DNA of 64,000 nucleotides from Nocardia paucivorans NBRC 100373 (GCF_000308675.1 NZ_BAGE01000053.1:124001-188000), one strand, 5' to 3'; numbered from the stretch's first letter, positions 1 to 8,752 are shown. The notes: generated from the sequence alone by a model not told the origin. Program-made: numbers and translations.

Positions 1-92
1 GCAGTCCGGCACCGATCGACACGGCCGTGGAGGAACTGGGGGAACTGTGCCGCAATGCGGTCGAAGCGGCGCGAACGGTGCCAAAGCGCTGA
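1..92 (+). CDS. C-terminal end of an unidentified protein (partial)
   Basis: An open frame enters from the left edge and ends in TGA at 90-92. The visible tail is about 29 residues, begins SPAPIDTAVEELGEL and ends VPKR. The helical, Glu-rich tail with a Pro-x-Pro turn resembles the last helices of ketopantoate reductase-type dehydrogenases, but so little is present that this is only a guess. It converges on the membrane protein gene that ends 13 bases further on. Confidence 0.4.
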   Translation, partial: SPAPIDTAVEELGELCRNAVEAARTVPKR

Positions 93-105
93 ACGGGACG
101 GTGTT

Positions 106-744
106 TCAGTCCTCGACCGGACGGGTCTTTATGGCGTCATGGGAGATGTAGACGTCGTATTCGCCGGGGGTGGCGATCACGGCATTGCCGTAGGCGGAAC
201 GCACGAAGGGTTCGGTGTACCACCGTCCTTCGTTCATATCCGCGAAGAAGTCACGGTCACCACCGTTGAGGAAGATATGGTTCTGTCCGGTCGCGATACC
301 GTCGAGACGCTGCCCGTACAGCCGGGACACCTGGTAACCCGAATGGAAGCCGAGGGCGTTCACCCACGGGTGCAGTTCGACGATCTGCGCCTGTAACACC
401 CATAGATCACCTTCGACCTCGTACTCGCTGCGCTTCGCTTCCCCGTCCTCGTAGAGAGTTAGCTCCACGCGCAGCAGATGCTCTCGATCGTCCACCGGGG
501 TGACGATCACATGGGCGGCCTTGACCTCACCGCTCAATCCGAGATAGGCCTGCAGAAGAGTGGCGATCCACAACAGGACCGCCGCCACCACCAGCAGCAC
601 CAGACCACCGGCGCCGCGGGTGAGCAGCGCGCGCATACCGGCCCGACGAATGCCGATTACCGCCCATACGATCAGGGCCACCGCGCCGGCGATCACGAGG
701 ATCAGCCCGATCTGCAACAACCCGAAGTCCACCGGGAAACTCAT
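106..744 (-). CDS. Conserved two-helix membrane protein of unknown function
   Basis: This encodes 212 residues read from an ATG at 744. Two hydrophobic segments near the N-terminus (about residues 9-31 and 46-68) predict two membrane spans. They are followed by a soluble domain of about 140 residues rich in acidic and aromatic residues (VTPVDDREHLLRVELTLYE and onward) that probably faces outside. I recognise no named family and see no catalytic motif. It is divergent from the GMC oxidoreductase gene starting at 877, so the 132 bases between them should hold both promoters. The frame stays open far upstream, opposite the GMC gene, but that extension is Arg/His/Gln-rich and looks like antisense shadow, so I used the internal ATG that immediately precedes the first membrane segment. 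Confidence 0.7.
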   Translation of the reverse strand: MSFPVDFGLLQIGLILVIAGAVALIVWAVIGIRRAGMRALLTRGAGGLVLLVVAAVLLWIATLLQAYLGLSGEVKAAHVIVTPVDDREHLLRVELTLYEDGEAKRSEYEVEGDLWVLQAQIVELHPWVNALGFHSGYQVSRLYGQRLDGIATGQNHIFLNGGDRDFFADMNEGRWYTEPFVRSAYGNAVIATPGEYDVYISHDAIKTRPVED

Positions 745-876
745 ATCCGAGATATACCCGCCCGGCCCCGGTCGAGGCGAGGAAATGGGCGGCTCCCTTC
801 CCTGTTCACTCTTCGAAACCCCACCGCAGAACAAGGCTCGTCTCGTAAGTTGGGCGTAGACAGATCGGAGGGTGAA

Positions 877-2460
877 GTGGGAACAGACGTGGTCGATGCC
901 GACTATGTGATCGTCGGAGCGGGATCGGCGGGCGCGGTGGTGGCGAATCGGCTCAGCGCGGACCCGGCGCGTTCGGTGGTACTGCTGGAAGCGGGTCCTC
1001 CGGACAAGGACAAGTTCATCCACATTCCGGCGGGGTTCTCGAAACTGTTCCGCACCCGACACGATTGGGACTATCTGACCGAACCGCAACCGGAACTGAA
1101 CAATCGGTCGATCTACTGGCCGCGCGGCAAGATGCTCGGCGGTTCGTCGTCGATGAACGCCATGATGTGGGTGCGTGGTTTTCAGGCCGACTACGAGGAA
1201 TGGGCGCAAGCGGCCGGCCCGGAATGGGGATTCGAGGCCGCGGTCCGACAGTTCCGCCGAATCGAACGCGTCGAGGGCGCACAATATCCCGACCAAGGAA
1301 CCAACGGACCGCTGCACATCTCCCGACAGCGCAGCCCACGCGCGAGCACCGCGGCATATCTGCGCGCGGTGGCCGAATGCGGCTACACGGTGGAGCCGCC
1401 GAACCGTCCACGACCCGAAGGTTTCAGCCAGACCATGGTGACCCAACGTGGCGGGCGCCGGTGGAGCACCGCCGACGGCTACCTGCGGCCGGCCGCCGCA
1501 CGGGCGAACCTCACGATCCGGTCGGAAACGATCGCGACACGAGTCCTCTTCGACGGCGATCGCGCGATCGGTGTCGAGTACCGCCAGGGCGACACCACCC
1601 ATACCGTCACGGCCCGCCGGGAAGTGGTGCTGTGTGGTGGAGCGATCAACAGCCCGCAACTGCTCATGCTCTCCGGTATCGGCGACCGGGACGAACTGGC
1701 CCGCCACGGTATCGCCGTGGTGCACCACAGCCCCGAGGTCGGGGCGAACCTCCAGGACCACCTCGTGGCGGGACTGGGCTACTCGGTGGAATCCGATTCG
1801 CTGTTCGACGCGGAGAAACCCCGGCAACTGCTGAACTATCTGCTGCGTCATCGCGGGATGCTCACCTCGAATGTCGGTGAGGCGTATGGGTTCATCCGCA
1901 GCCGAGACGATTTGGAACTGCCCGATCTGGAGTTGGTGTACGCTCCGGCGCCGTTCTATTACGAAGGCCTGCAAGACCCCACCGCACACGGCGTGATCCT
2001 GGCGACCGTGCTACTGCGGCCGCACAGCCGCGGACGAATCTCCCTGGCCTCGGCCGACCCACTCGCCAAACCGGTGATCGATCCCCGATACCTGTCCGAC
2101 CCCGAGGGGAGCGACCGGGCCGCGATGTTGGCCGGGCTGCGGGCCTGCGCGCAACTGGCCGAGGCACCCGCGATGAAGGAGATCCTGGGCCCACTGTGCT
2201 ATCCGCCGAACGCGCCGGAAGAGCTCGAGGAGACTCTGGCCACCACACTGAACGGATACGCCCACACCCTCTACCATCCGGCGGGTACCTGCCGAATGGG
2301 CTCGGACCCCGACAGCGTGGTCGATCCGGAGCTACGGGTTCGCGGTGTGCAGGGATTGCGGGTGGCCGACGCCTCGATCATGCCGGTGCTGGTACGCGGG
2401 CACACCCATGCACCAAGCGTATTCATCGGCGAACAGGCCGCCGATTTCCTCACCCGGTAG
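877..2460 (+). CDS. GMC-family FAD-dependent oxidoreductase (choline dehydrogenase-like)
   Basis: This encodes 527 residues, normal for the glucose-methanol-choline oxidoreductase family, which oxidises alcohols with FAD in the cytoplasm. The N-terminus has the FAD-binding Rossmann motif VIVGAGSAG at residues 11-19. The GMC signature GGSSSMNAMMWVRG follows at about residue 88. The C-terminus carries HPAGTCRMG and RGHTHAPSVFIGE. The His of HPAGTC is the usual catalytic base. The second active-site residue, often Asn, is His here. The GTG start at 877 is chosen because GGAGG lies at 868-872. An upstream extension is possible in frame but lacks any family sequence. The substrate cannot be told from sequence; choline and long-chain or polyethylene glycol-type alcohols are all used by close families. 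It appears monocistronic, with a hairpin just after the stop. Confidence 0.88.
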   Translation: MGTDVVDADYVIVGAGSAGAVVANRLSADPARSVVLLEAGPPDKDKFIHIPAGFSKLFRTRHDWDYLTEPQPELNNRSIYWPRGKMLGGSSSMNAMMWVRGFQADYEEWAQAAGPEWGFEAAVRQFRRIERVEGAQYPDQGTNGPLHISRQRSPRASTAAYLRAVAECGYTVEPPNRPRPEGFSQTMVTQRGGRRWSTADGYLRPAAARANLTIRSETIATRVLFDGDRAIGVEYRQGDTTHTVTARREVVLCGGAINSPQLLMLSGIGDRDELARHGIAVVHHSPEVGANLQDHLVAGLGYSVESDSLFDAEKPRQLLNYLLRHRGMLTSNVGEAYGFIRSRDDLELPDLELVYAPAPFYYEGLQDPTAHGVILATVLLRPHSRGRISLASADPLAKPVIDPRYLSDPEGSDRAAMLAGLRACAQLAEAPAMKEILGPLCYPPNAPEELEETLATTLNGYAHTLYHPAGTCRMGSDPDSVVDPELRVRGVQGLRVADASIMPVLVRGHTHAPSVFIGEQAADFLTR

Positions 2461-2470
2461 CAACTTTCTC

Positions 2471-2510
2471 ACCTGCTCTCCGCCGCGCATGTCCGGCAGA
2501 GGGAGCAGGT
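2471..2510 (+). terminator. Hairpin downstream of the GMC oxidoreductase gene
   Basis: ACCTGCTC at 2471-2478 and GAGCAGGT at 2503-2510 are perfect inverted arms of eight bases, starting ten bases after the stop codon. The enclosed bases can pair further (CCGCC with CGG). There is no T-run, which is common for actinobacterial terminators. Position between convergent genes supports a terminator role. Confidence 0.45.
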
Positions 2511-2706
2511 CGCGGCCCGGTACGGCGCGCCGATGCCGTCGGCAGCACAGCGAGCATTGCGTACGAGCCGATCCGCGACTACGGAGGACGTCGGCGATCG
2601 GCCGCGGAGCAGCGGGCCATACTCGTCGAAACCGAGCCCCGCTCCGCCGGCGTCCATATCCTCGGACCGACCTCTCGAGTCGCTGCGGCGAGTTCGCCCG
2701 AGCGGC

Positions 2707-3765
2707 TCATACATCGAGTGTGTCGGCCAGCGTCGGCCAGGCGCGTCGTAGTTGTTCCTCGAAATCGGGCCAGGCGTGGATACCTTCGGGCAGATACTCG
2801 ACGGTGGCCGGTATACCCAGTTCGGCCAGGCGGGCGGCGAACAGGTCGGTACACAACTTGGCGCCTGCCTCCAGAACGGTTCCCGCGCCGAGGATGGGCG
2901 CCAGCATCTCCGGGTGTTCGCCCACCGCGAGTAGATCCGCACGGCCGACCGCCCCACTGGCCACCGATACGTAGATTCGGGTGCCGCGCAGGGCTTCCGC
3001 CCCCAATACACTGTCGTGGGCAGCCCACTCCGGTGACGAGGGCGGCCCCCAGAGATTCAGCGGGTTCCCGCCTCGGGAGGCAACGGTCATACCGATAACC
3101 GCCTGCCCCAACCGGTCCACGGTGGAGTAACAACCACTCAAACCGACAACTCCCCGGTAGAAACCCGGGTGACGCTGCGTCAGCATCATCGCGGCCTGGG
3201 CCCCCATGGACACTCCCGCGATGGCACGACGGCCGGTGGATTGCAGATAGGACTCCACGATGGGCGGGAGTTCCTCGGTGAGGAAGGTTTCCCAACGGTT
3301 CAACCCCAGTACAGCATCGACATGGACCCAGTCGGTGTACATACTGGCGGTGCCGCCGGTGGTGAGGACCACGTCGACCGGTTTGTCGGCGAAGAATTCG
3401 GCGGCGTCACCCCTGGTCAGCCATCCGGAGGTCTCTCCCCCGTCCACTCCGTCCAACAGGTACAGCGTCGGTCGCGGCGCCGAACCGGTGCCGATGAGGG
3501 TATCGACGGCGATAACCCGCTGCATGGCCGCCGAGGCGATGTGCAGCCGGATGCGTCGGGGGCCGAGTACTTCGATTCGGGTCGGAGACATCCCCGGTTG
3601 CGGTGTCTGCGTCACCGGGAATCCGGGTGTTCTCGACGGTTCCGCACTCGCGGGGGCCCGCCATCCCGGTTGCGCTGTCACCACTGCCACCATGGCCACC
3701 AACGCGGACAGGGTCACCGACCATCGTCGCCGTGGTTTCCTCGAACCGGTTTTCACGCCCTTCAT
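2707..3765 (-). CDS. Secreted antigen 85-like esterase/mycolyltransferase-family protein
   Basis: This encodes 352 residues from ATG 3765. A Lys/Arg-rich start and a hydrophobic stretch (about residues 16-32, ending before APASAEP) form a signal peptide. The mature part is an alpha/beta hydrolase of the antigen 85/esterase D type. YLLDGVDGGETSGW is the conserved early strand and loop. GVSMGAQAAMML is the nucleophile elbow (Ser of G-x-S-x-G). GIHAWPDFEEQL supplies the catalytic His near the C-terminus. Relatives in mycolate-containing bacteria transfer mycolic acids to trehalose or arabinogalactan in the cell envelope, and that is the likely but unproven role here. A TTG at 3798 could extend the protein by 11 residues, but the ATG fits the signal peptide better. 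It converges with the GMC oxidoreductase gene. Confidence 0.82.
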   Translation of the reverse strand: MKGVKTGSRKPRRRWSVTLSALVAMVAVVTAQPGWRAPASAEPSRTPGFPVTQTPQPGMSPTRIEVLGPRRIRLHIASAAMQRVIAVDTLIGTGSAPRPTLYLLDGVDGGETSGWLTRGDAAEFFADKPVDVVLTTGGTASMYTDWVHVDAVLGLNRWETFLTEELPPIVESYLQSTGRRAIAGVSMGAQAAMMLTQRHPGFYRGVVGLSGCYSTVDRLGQAVIGMTVASRGGNPLNLWGPPSSPEWAAHDSVLGAEALRGTRIYVSVASGAVGRADLLAVGEHPEMLAPILGAGTVLEAGAKLCTDLFAARLAELGIPATVEYLPEGIHAWPDFEEQLRRAWPTLADTLDV

Positions 3766-4047
3766 GACTACCGGACGGTAATAACGCCGCGGCCGCAATA
3801 CTGTCGATCCGCGAGACCTCCGGGGAGATCATCAGCCCATCCACATCCCGTTGGGGTGCATCACAATCCGATAACGACGATGGGATATCGATTACTTTCT
3901 TTCCAGCACCGTCTGCACACCACTACGACGCTCACATCTCGAGTGAATCCGAGAAGAACAACTCGATCCGCTCGTCGGGTTCGAGCAGATCGTTTACCGT
4001 CGCACCCCGGCGGACAGGCCCCTACCGACATGCAGGTGGGCATATCC

Positions 4048-5016
4048 TCAGGAACGGGGTTCGACCCCGAAAGGCCGATCCAGCACCCGCGGCTGCCTGC
4101 GCCGCAGCGCCGTCAGCAGGCCCACCGTGTGCTCGGGCGGAGCGGCGTGCACCGACAGCTGATTGGCGACCGCGCGATAGGCGTCGAGGTCGGCGCGTTT
4201 GTCCAGATACAACGCGCCCGTGAGTTGTTGCAGATAGACGATATCGGGCAGATCGGGTTCGGCGAACCGCAGATAGGTGAACGCACCGTCGGCCACGGCC
4301 GGCCCGCCGACATGATCCGCCAGGACCTGTACGGTGATGTGCGGCTCGCGCGCGGCCGTCAACAGCGCATCGATCTGCTCGCCCCATACCCGAGATCCAC
4401 CGATCCGTCGGGCCAGGGCCGTCTCCTCCACGATCAGCCACACATGCGGCGGGTCCGGTCGGGTCAGGATGTGCTGCCGCCGCATCCGCAGGGCGACACG
4501 CCGTTCGATCGCCTCCTCCGATTCGTTCGGATGCGCCAGGGTGAGCAGCGCCCGTGCGTATTCGGCGGTCTGTAGCAGCTCGGGCACGGCACGCGGTTCG
4601 TAACAGCGGATCATCTGCGCCGCCTGCTCCAGCCCCAGATACATATCGAACCATTTGGGTAGCCAGTCATTGTCGCGATGCCACCACCCCGAGGTGTTCG
4701 CCTGCTTCGCGAGTTCGACAAATGCCTCGAGCTCGTCCTCGTCGGTCACACCGTACAGCCGAAGCAGATCCAGCAGATCACGCTCCCGAATACTGGTGCG
4801 CCCCAATTCCAACCGACTGATCTTGGAATCCGAGCCACGAATATGCGCGCCCGCATCCTCCCGACTGATCCCGCACGCCTCTCGCAATCGCCGCAACCGG
4901 CCACCGAGCACCATACGCAGGACCGTGGGCCCGCCATCCACCGCGGCGCGTGCGCCGGTCGACCTACCTGCCGACGCATCCACTTCCGACACCACCCGCA
5001 TTCTCGAAGCGCCCAT
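4048..5016 (-). CDS. XRE-family transcriptional regulator with DUF5753 domain
   Basis: This encodes about 322 residues. An N-terminal helix-turn-helix of the XRE type (LGGRLRRLREACGISREDAG..., with the recognition helix around SKISRLELGR) is followed by the DUF5753 domain, whose hallmarks GWWHRDNDWLPKWFDMYLGLEQ, VPELLQT and LPDIVYLQQLTGALYLD are all present. Such proteins are cytoplasmic regulators abundant in Streptomyces and Nocardia, usually paired with a small DUF397 protein. No DUF397 gene is adjacent here, so this copy is an orphan. It is clearly paralogous to the regulator at 8905-9792. The start is uncertain: ATG 5016, ATG 5001 and GTG 5037 are all in frame and none has a convincing ribosome site. 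Confidence 0.85.
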   Translation of the reverse strand: MGASRMRVVSEVDASAGRSTGARAAVDGGPTVLRMVLGGRLRRLREACGISREDAGAHIRGSDSKISRLELGRTSIRERDLLDLLRLYGVTDEDELEAFVELAKQANTSGWWHRDNDWLPKWFDMYLGLEQAAQMIRCYEPRAVPELLQTAEYARALLTLAHPNESEEAIERRVALRMRRQHILTRPDPPHVWLIVEETALARRIGGSRVWGEQIDALLTAAREPHITVQVLADHVGGPAVADGAFTYLRFAEPDLPDIVYLQQLTGALYLDKRADLDAYRAVANQLSVHAAPPEHTVGLLTALRRRQPRVLDRPFGVEPRS

Positions 5017-5462
5017 TATTCGAGTTTCGCATGGCACGCATACCGAAAGTCAAACGAAACCGGTTTACTTCCAACGGCATTCGCGCCGAGCGGAGATAAA
5101 AGGTCCGCGATCCCGAGCAACCACACCCACTTCCGCAACCCTACAGCGACCCGCCATTCGAGGGGCGGCATCGGACGGATCGGCACGGGTGGACGACCAC
5201 ATCATCCGCCGCTCATACCGACGGCCGCAGCACCGGAAGATCTCGAGCGACCATGTGAAACAACCGCTTTTGGTATACCACAGACGACCTGGCCGGATAC
5301 CGTATCCGGCGCGCGTCGCGCTGGTGATCGACACCCACGCAATCGGCAGCGGACCTGTGACTTGTCCAGGGAGCGGACGGGAGCATGTTCCCCCCAGTGG
5401 CGGGACTCTACCGTTACGAATACCGGTGTCCATGCGGACACCGCGGGAAGGGAGACGGGGCC
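5017..5462. other. Intergenic region between divergent genes
   Basis: These 446 bases separate the orphan XRE regulator (leftward) from a small rightward gene. Open frames here on either strand have atypical composition and no recognisable sequence. The stretch around 5260-5280 is locally AT-richer and could be promoter DNA. I see no copy of the CAGATG/CATCTG operator found at the second XRE locus, and no clear hairpin. Confidence 0.4.
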
Positions 5463-5720
5463 ATGGACGCCGCATCGAGCATCGCCCACAACCGTGGGGT
5501 CGGTGCCGTCGACACCGACAACGACATCCCCACCCGGCGCGTATGCGTCTACTTCGAGGGCACGACCCCCGAGGACGCCCTGGTTCTCGAATACGCGGCC
5601 ACCGATACCGAGGCCTGGGAGTTCACCTCCGCCGCACTACATGCCGGACTCGCCGTCACCGTCGACGGGCAGGTACGGCCGGGATTGCGACGTCTGCCAT
5701 GCCATACGCTGTGGCGCTGA
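5463..5720 (+). CDS. Small conserved-looking hypothetical protein
   Basis: This encodes 85 residues from ATG 5463, which is preceded by GGGAGACGGGG and so has a usable ribosome site. The product (MDAASSIAHN...) is acidic in the middle (FEGTTPEDALVLEYAATDTEAWEF) and ends RRLPCHTLWR. It has no signal peptide or membrane segment, and no family I recognise. Third-position G/C bias supports real coding. It converges with the lipase gene, whose stop is six bases away. A longer frame begins at 5385 but adds only low-quality sequence. Confidence 0.55.
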   Translation: MDAASSIAHNRGVGAVDTDNDIPTRRVCVYFEGTTPEDALVLEYAATDTEAWEFTSAALHAGLAVTVDGQVRPGLRRLPCHTLWR

Positions 5721-5726
5721 CACGGC

Positions 5727-6860
5727 TCAGGCGCGGGAGAAGATCCGGTTCAGGAATGCGAGCACATCCGGCAGGGCGTCGCGCGCCGTGGCGATGTGAT
5801 CTCCCGGATACAACCGCACCGTGAAATCCGCACCCGAGCGATACAGGTCGGCGATCAGCGGCGCACTCAGCGGAGCCGGCACCTCCCGGTCCGCCAACCC
5901 TTGTCCGAGGAACAGCGGCGCCGTGTATCCCGAGGTCGGGATATGCAACATTTCCCTGGCCTTGGCCACCATCGCCGGATCGTCGAGTTGTCGGCGCAGC
6001 ATGGAGCCGATGGAGATATTGCGCACCCGCTCGTCGGCGGCGGCCACGCACTCCGTCTCCACGATATGCAGCACGTCCAGTCCGATGGGGGTCAGATAAC
6101 TGTCGATATCGAGTTCCGGGGCAGCGGCCCGCATCCCGGCGAGCAGCATGGCGAAATAGGTGGTGGTGCGCCGCAATGGCAGCGGTGGCACCAACGGCCC
6201 CGCCACCGGCAAGAACAGATCCAGGGTGGCGGGTGCCCCGGTCGAGGCGGAACCCCGGAAATCGAGATCGGGTGCATCGTCCGCGGCGATATGGGCCGCA
6301 ACCAGTGCCGTCTGCCCTCCTTGGGACTGTCCCAGCACCGCCCACCGAGTGCCGAGCCCCGCCACTACCGCCCGCGCCGCCCGCACCCCGTCGATAACAC
6401 TGCGCGCCTGGGCCGGACCGTCCAGATATGGATGCACACCGGGAGTGCCGAGCCCGACATAGTCGGACACCACCACGGCATACCCCGATGCCAGTAAACG
6501 GGAGAACACCGGTTCCACCCGATAGTCGTGCGGGGACAGGGTCAGAGCGCAGTGGTCGGCGATCCCCACGGTGCCGTGCGCATAGGCCAGAATGGGCCAT
6601 CCCTCCGCCGGCGGAGAGCCCGGCGGGACATACACCGACGCCGCGCTCTGCATGGGCCCCCGAGGTCCACGCGACCAGTAGATCAGCCGTTGCTGTTCGT
6701 CTCCGGCCGCGGCCATCCGCGCCGAATCCGGAAGTGGCATCACCTCGGCCACCGCACCCGGCTTCTGCGGAGCGGACCGAGCGACCCCGGGCGCACCCAG
6801 GGTTACGGCCAGGACACTCACGACCTGCACCACCACCGTTGCCATCCGCCTCCGACGCAT
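5727..6860 (-). CDS. Secreted lipase-family alpha/beta hydrolase (secretory lipase, LIP-like)
   Basis: This encodes 377 residues from ATG 6860. MRRRR followed by a hydrophobic run ending AAPGVARSA-type sequence is a signal peptide, so the enzyme is exported. The mature domain matches the secretory lipase (LIP) fold: LAYAHGTVGIADHCALT is the oxyanion region, VVVSDYVGLGTPGVHPYL is a family-typical block, LGQSQGGQTALVAA is the nucleophile elbow, and a late GDHIATARDALPDVLAFL supplies the His. The likely substrates are acylglycerols or other esters outside the cell. The frame extends 46 residues further upstream, but that part has no signal-peptide character, so the internal ATG was chosen. Confidence 0.82.
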   Translation of the reverse strand: MRRRRMATVVVQVVSVLAVTLGAPGVARSAPQKPGAVAEVMPLPDSARMAAAGDEQQRLIYWSRGPRGPMQSAASVYVPPGSPPAEGWPILAYAHGTVGIADHCALTLSPHDYRVEPVFSRLLASGYAVVVSDYVGLGTPGVHPYLDGPAQARSVIDGVRAARAVVAGLGTRWAVLGQSQGGQTALVAAHIAADDAPDLDFRGSASTGAPATLDLFLPVAGPLVPPLPLRRTTTYFAMLLAGMRAAAPELDIDSYLTPIGLDVLHIVETECVAAADERVRNISIGSMLRRQLDDPAMVAKAREMLHIPTSGYTAPLFLGQGLADREVPAPLSAPLIADLYRSGADFTVRLYPGDHIATARDALPDVLAFLNRIFSRA

Positions 6861-7015
6861 GGCCCGACTATGGTCATCGAGAGGTTTACCCGGCAAGACA
6901 CCATTATCTGTGGCGTATCGATCGGCGATTCCGCAGCCGATACCGAGGGACGGATACCGGCATCCTAGGCTCTGATCCGGCGGCGCCGGCCGCCCCACGC
7001 TCTCGAGAGGATCCC

Positions 7016-7537
7016 ATGCGACGTATCGCAGCCTTCGGTACCCGACCGGTATCGATCGTCGCGCTCACACTGCTGATCGGTGCGATGACAACGAGCTGCG
7101 GCACGCAGGAGGCGGTCACCACGCCCACCGTGCCGTCGTCCACCACGACGAGATCGACGACGACCACCACGGGAACTCGCGTGATGTCCCGACCGGTCAC
7201 CACAACCCCGACCGTGGATCCGTTCGCGGGTGTTCCTCTGATCGACCACGTCGAATGGGTGCAGGCGGTGGACGGCCCCCGCCTGCTGGTCCATCCGTCG
7301 CAGGCCGGCCGTCAAACGACGTTCCCCGGGTCCGATGAACGCGCCTGGCAGGAGATCCTGGCCGCCTCTCCTGAGGCCGACACACCGGGCATGCGGGATC
7401 AGTTCCTCTGCCACTGGGCATGGGCACGGCTCGTCGCTCCGGACAAACCCACCTGGAATCTGGAACCATGGCGTCCGGACGTCGGATATGACGCCACCGT
7501 CGAGGCGGCGTGCAATCCCGGCGGCCCCGAGCGTTGA
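7016..7537 (+). CDS. DUF2599-domain exported lipoprotein
   Basis: This encodes 173 residues from ATG 7016. A short basic start and hydrophobic stretch end in GAMTTSCG, a non-canonical but plausible lipobox with Cys 27. Next comes a low-complexity Thr/Ser/Pro linker (about residues 33-60) typical of cell-wall-spanning actinobacterial lipoproteins. The C-terminal domain (DHVEWVQAVDGPRLLVHPS... FLCHWAWARL... WNLEPWRPDVGY) matches DUF2599, a domain of unknown function in secreted actinobacterial proteins. The two conserved Cys residues probably form a disulfide. It is divergent from the lipase gene and 20 bases upstream of the next gene on the same strand, so the two could be cotranscribed. Confidence 0.78.
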   Translation: MRRIAAFGTRPVSIVALTLLIGAMTTSCGTQEAVTTPTVPSSTTTRSTTTTTGTRVMSRPVTTTPTVDPFAGVPLIDHVEWVQAVDGPRLLVHPSQAGRQTTFPGSDERAWQEILAASPEADTPGMRDQFLCHWAWARLVAPDKPTWNLEPWRPDVGYDATVEAACNPGGPER

Positions 7538-7557
7538 CACGAACCGAGGAGGCCAGG

Positions 7558-8217
7558 ATGCGCATCGTCATTGCGGGCGGACACGGTCGGATCGGGCTGC
7601 TGCTCGCCGAGATGCTCACCGGGCGTGGGCACAGCGTCGCCGCCCTTACCCGCAATCCCGAGCACGCTCCCGAGATCTACGCCACCGGGGCGGAACCTGT
7701 GGTGTTGGATCTCGAACGCGCCGAGGTTGCGGATCTCGCGGCGACCGTACACGGTTCGGACGCAGTGATATTCGCCGCGGGCGCAGGTCCGGGCAGCGGT
7801 GCCGCACGCAAGTACACCGTCGATCGCGACGGATCGGTTCTTCTGGCCGAAGCCGCCGAACGAACCGGGCCCCGCCGTTTTCTGCAGATCTCGGCCATGG
7901 GTACCGGCCTGCCGCCGGACCCCGAACGGGATGAGGTGTGGGCGGCCTATATCGATGCGAAAACTCAGGCCGAAGAGGATTTACGCGGCCGTGATCTGGA
8001 CTGGACCATCCTGCGCCCGGGACGGCTTGTCGACACCCCCGGGACCGGCCGGGTCACCCTGGCCCCACCGCGTCTGCCGCGGGGCGATATTCCGCGCGCC
8101 GATGTTGCCGCGGTGCTGATGGAACTCCTCGACGCCGGGCATACCGCCCGCACCACGCTGGAACTCGTCACAGGCCCTACACCGATCGCCGAGGCGGTTG
8201 CCGCCCTCGCTCACTGA
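7558..8217 (+). CDS. NAD(P)-binding atypical short-chain dehydrogenase/epimerase-like protein
   Basis: This encodes 219 residues, the normal size for the NAD(P)H-binding (NmrA/YwnB-like) subgroup of atypical SDRs. The N-terminal motif IVIAGGHGRIG (G-x-x-G-x-x-G) binds the nucleotide. DLDWTILRPGRLVDTPGTGRV is the conserved block of this subgroup. There is no classical YxxxK pair, only Tyr in AAYIDAKTQAEEDL, which offers an x-Y-x5-K spacing. Substrates of this group are mostly unknown; several act as redox sensors or in stress response. GAGGCCAGG just before ATG 7558 is the ribosome site. It lies directly downstream of the DUF2599 lipoprotein gene. Confidence 0.78.
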   Translation: MRIVIAGGHGRIGLLLAEMLTGRGHSVAALTRNPEHAPEIYATGAEPVVLDLERAEVADLAATVHGSDAVIFAAGAGPGSGAARKYTVDRDGSVLLAEAAERTGPRRFLQISAMGTGLPPDPERDEVWAAYIDAKTQAEEDLRGRDLDWTILRPGRLVDTPGTGRVTLAPPRLPRGDIPRADVAAVLMELLDAGHTARTTLELVTGPTPIAEAVAALAH

Positions 8218-8257
8218 TTCTCGGAGAAACCCCGCCGGGAAAGAACAATCGATCGTG

Positions 8258-8275
8258 CAGATGTACTTGCATTTG
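8258..8275. promoter_or_regulatory. Operator-like inverted repeat, site 1
   Basis: CAGATG-TACTTG-CATTTG is an imperfect palindrome (one mismatch in the arms) that overlaps the predicted -35 box of the gene at 8339. The same design recurs at 10722-10739 with perfect arms. Its position suggests repression by blocking RNA polymerase, plausibly by the XRE-DUF5753 protein encoded next door. Confidence 0.5.
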
Positions 8276-8296
8276 AAAGCACCACCGCCCTAGACT
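8267..8296 (+). promoter_or_regulatory. Promoter for the small gene at 8339
   Basis: TTGCAT at 8267-8272 and TAGACT at 8291-8296 are separated by 18 bases and resemble actinobacterial sigma-A -35 and -10 boxes. A start near 8303 would leave a leader of about 35 bases containing GGGGAGG at 8328-8334, followed by GTG at 8339. Confidence 0.5.
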
Positions 8297-8338
8297 CATT
8301 CGCACACCGCCATACAGGGGACAACGTGGGGAGGCCGC

Positions 8339-8704
8339 GTGAGTGAGCCGATGGTCGAGTCCGCCAATGATCCACTGCCATATCGGCACGGAGTTCGTGC
8401 GGGTCGGGCCCGGTTCGGCGGTCGTTCGGCAGCAGCCGATCCCCTCCCGATCAGCCACTCGGCGAACGGTACTGATATGAATACAATTACGGGCCGTAAC
8501 GGCCATTCCATCAAGCCCTCATCTCGGGAAACCGCGGTCGAGTTCGTTATCGACGCGATCGAATCCACCGGCGCGGCCACGCGGGACGATTTCGATATCG
8601 ATCGGATCGTGTCGACCATCCACGCACTTGCCGACGACTGGGATTTCAACACTCTGCAGCCGGCCACGTTCTGGCGCGTTGCTTCGAGTTGCATAAAGGC
8701 CTGA
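8339..8704 (+). CDS. Hypothetical protein in the XRE/DUF397 locus
   Basis: This encodes 121 residues from GTG 8339, chosen because GGGGAGG lies four bases upstream and a promoter fits in front. An internal ATG at 8477 would give a 75-residue version beginning MNTITGRNGH; it has a weak ribosome site but the conserved-looking part starts there. The C-terminal half (AVEFVIDAIESTGAATRDDFDIDRIVSTIHALADDWDFNTLQ) is a compact, helical, acidic domain without membrane segments or known motif. The control region shares an operator with the gene at 10849, so the two are probably co-regulated partners of the XRE/DUF397 pair. Function unknown. Confidence 0.6.
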   Translation: MSEPMVESANDPLPYRHGVRAGRARFGGRSAAADPLPISHSANGTDMNTITGRNGHSIKPSSRETAVEFVIDAIESTGAATRDDFDIDRIVSTIHALADDWDFNTLQPATFWRVASSCIKA

Positions 8705-8724
8705 GCGGAGGCCGGTAACAATCT

Positions 8725-8752
8725 CCGACCCGGTGACCGACCGCCGGGTCGG
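8725..8752 (+). terminator. Terminator hairpin after the gene at 8339
   Basis: CCGACCCGG at 8725-8733 and CCGGGTCGG at 8744-8752 form a perfect nine-base stem with a ten-base loop, 20 bases after the stop codon and followed by AACTTTCG. It fits a rho-independent terminator with a weak T-tract. Confidence 0.6.

Noticed and set aside
478..876. In-frame extension of the GMC oxidoreductase to a start at 478
   Set aside because: It would overlap the divergent membrane protein gene and adds Gln/His/Arg-rich sequence without family similarity, while GTG 877 has a strong ribosome site.
3861..4043. 60-residue leftward frame with four Cys
   Set aside because: No ribosome site, unbalanced composition, and no recognisable motif; probably chance.
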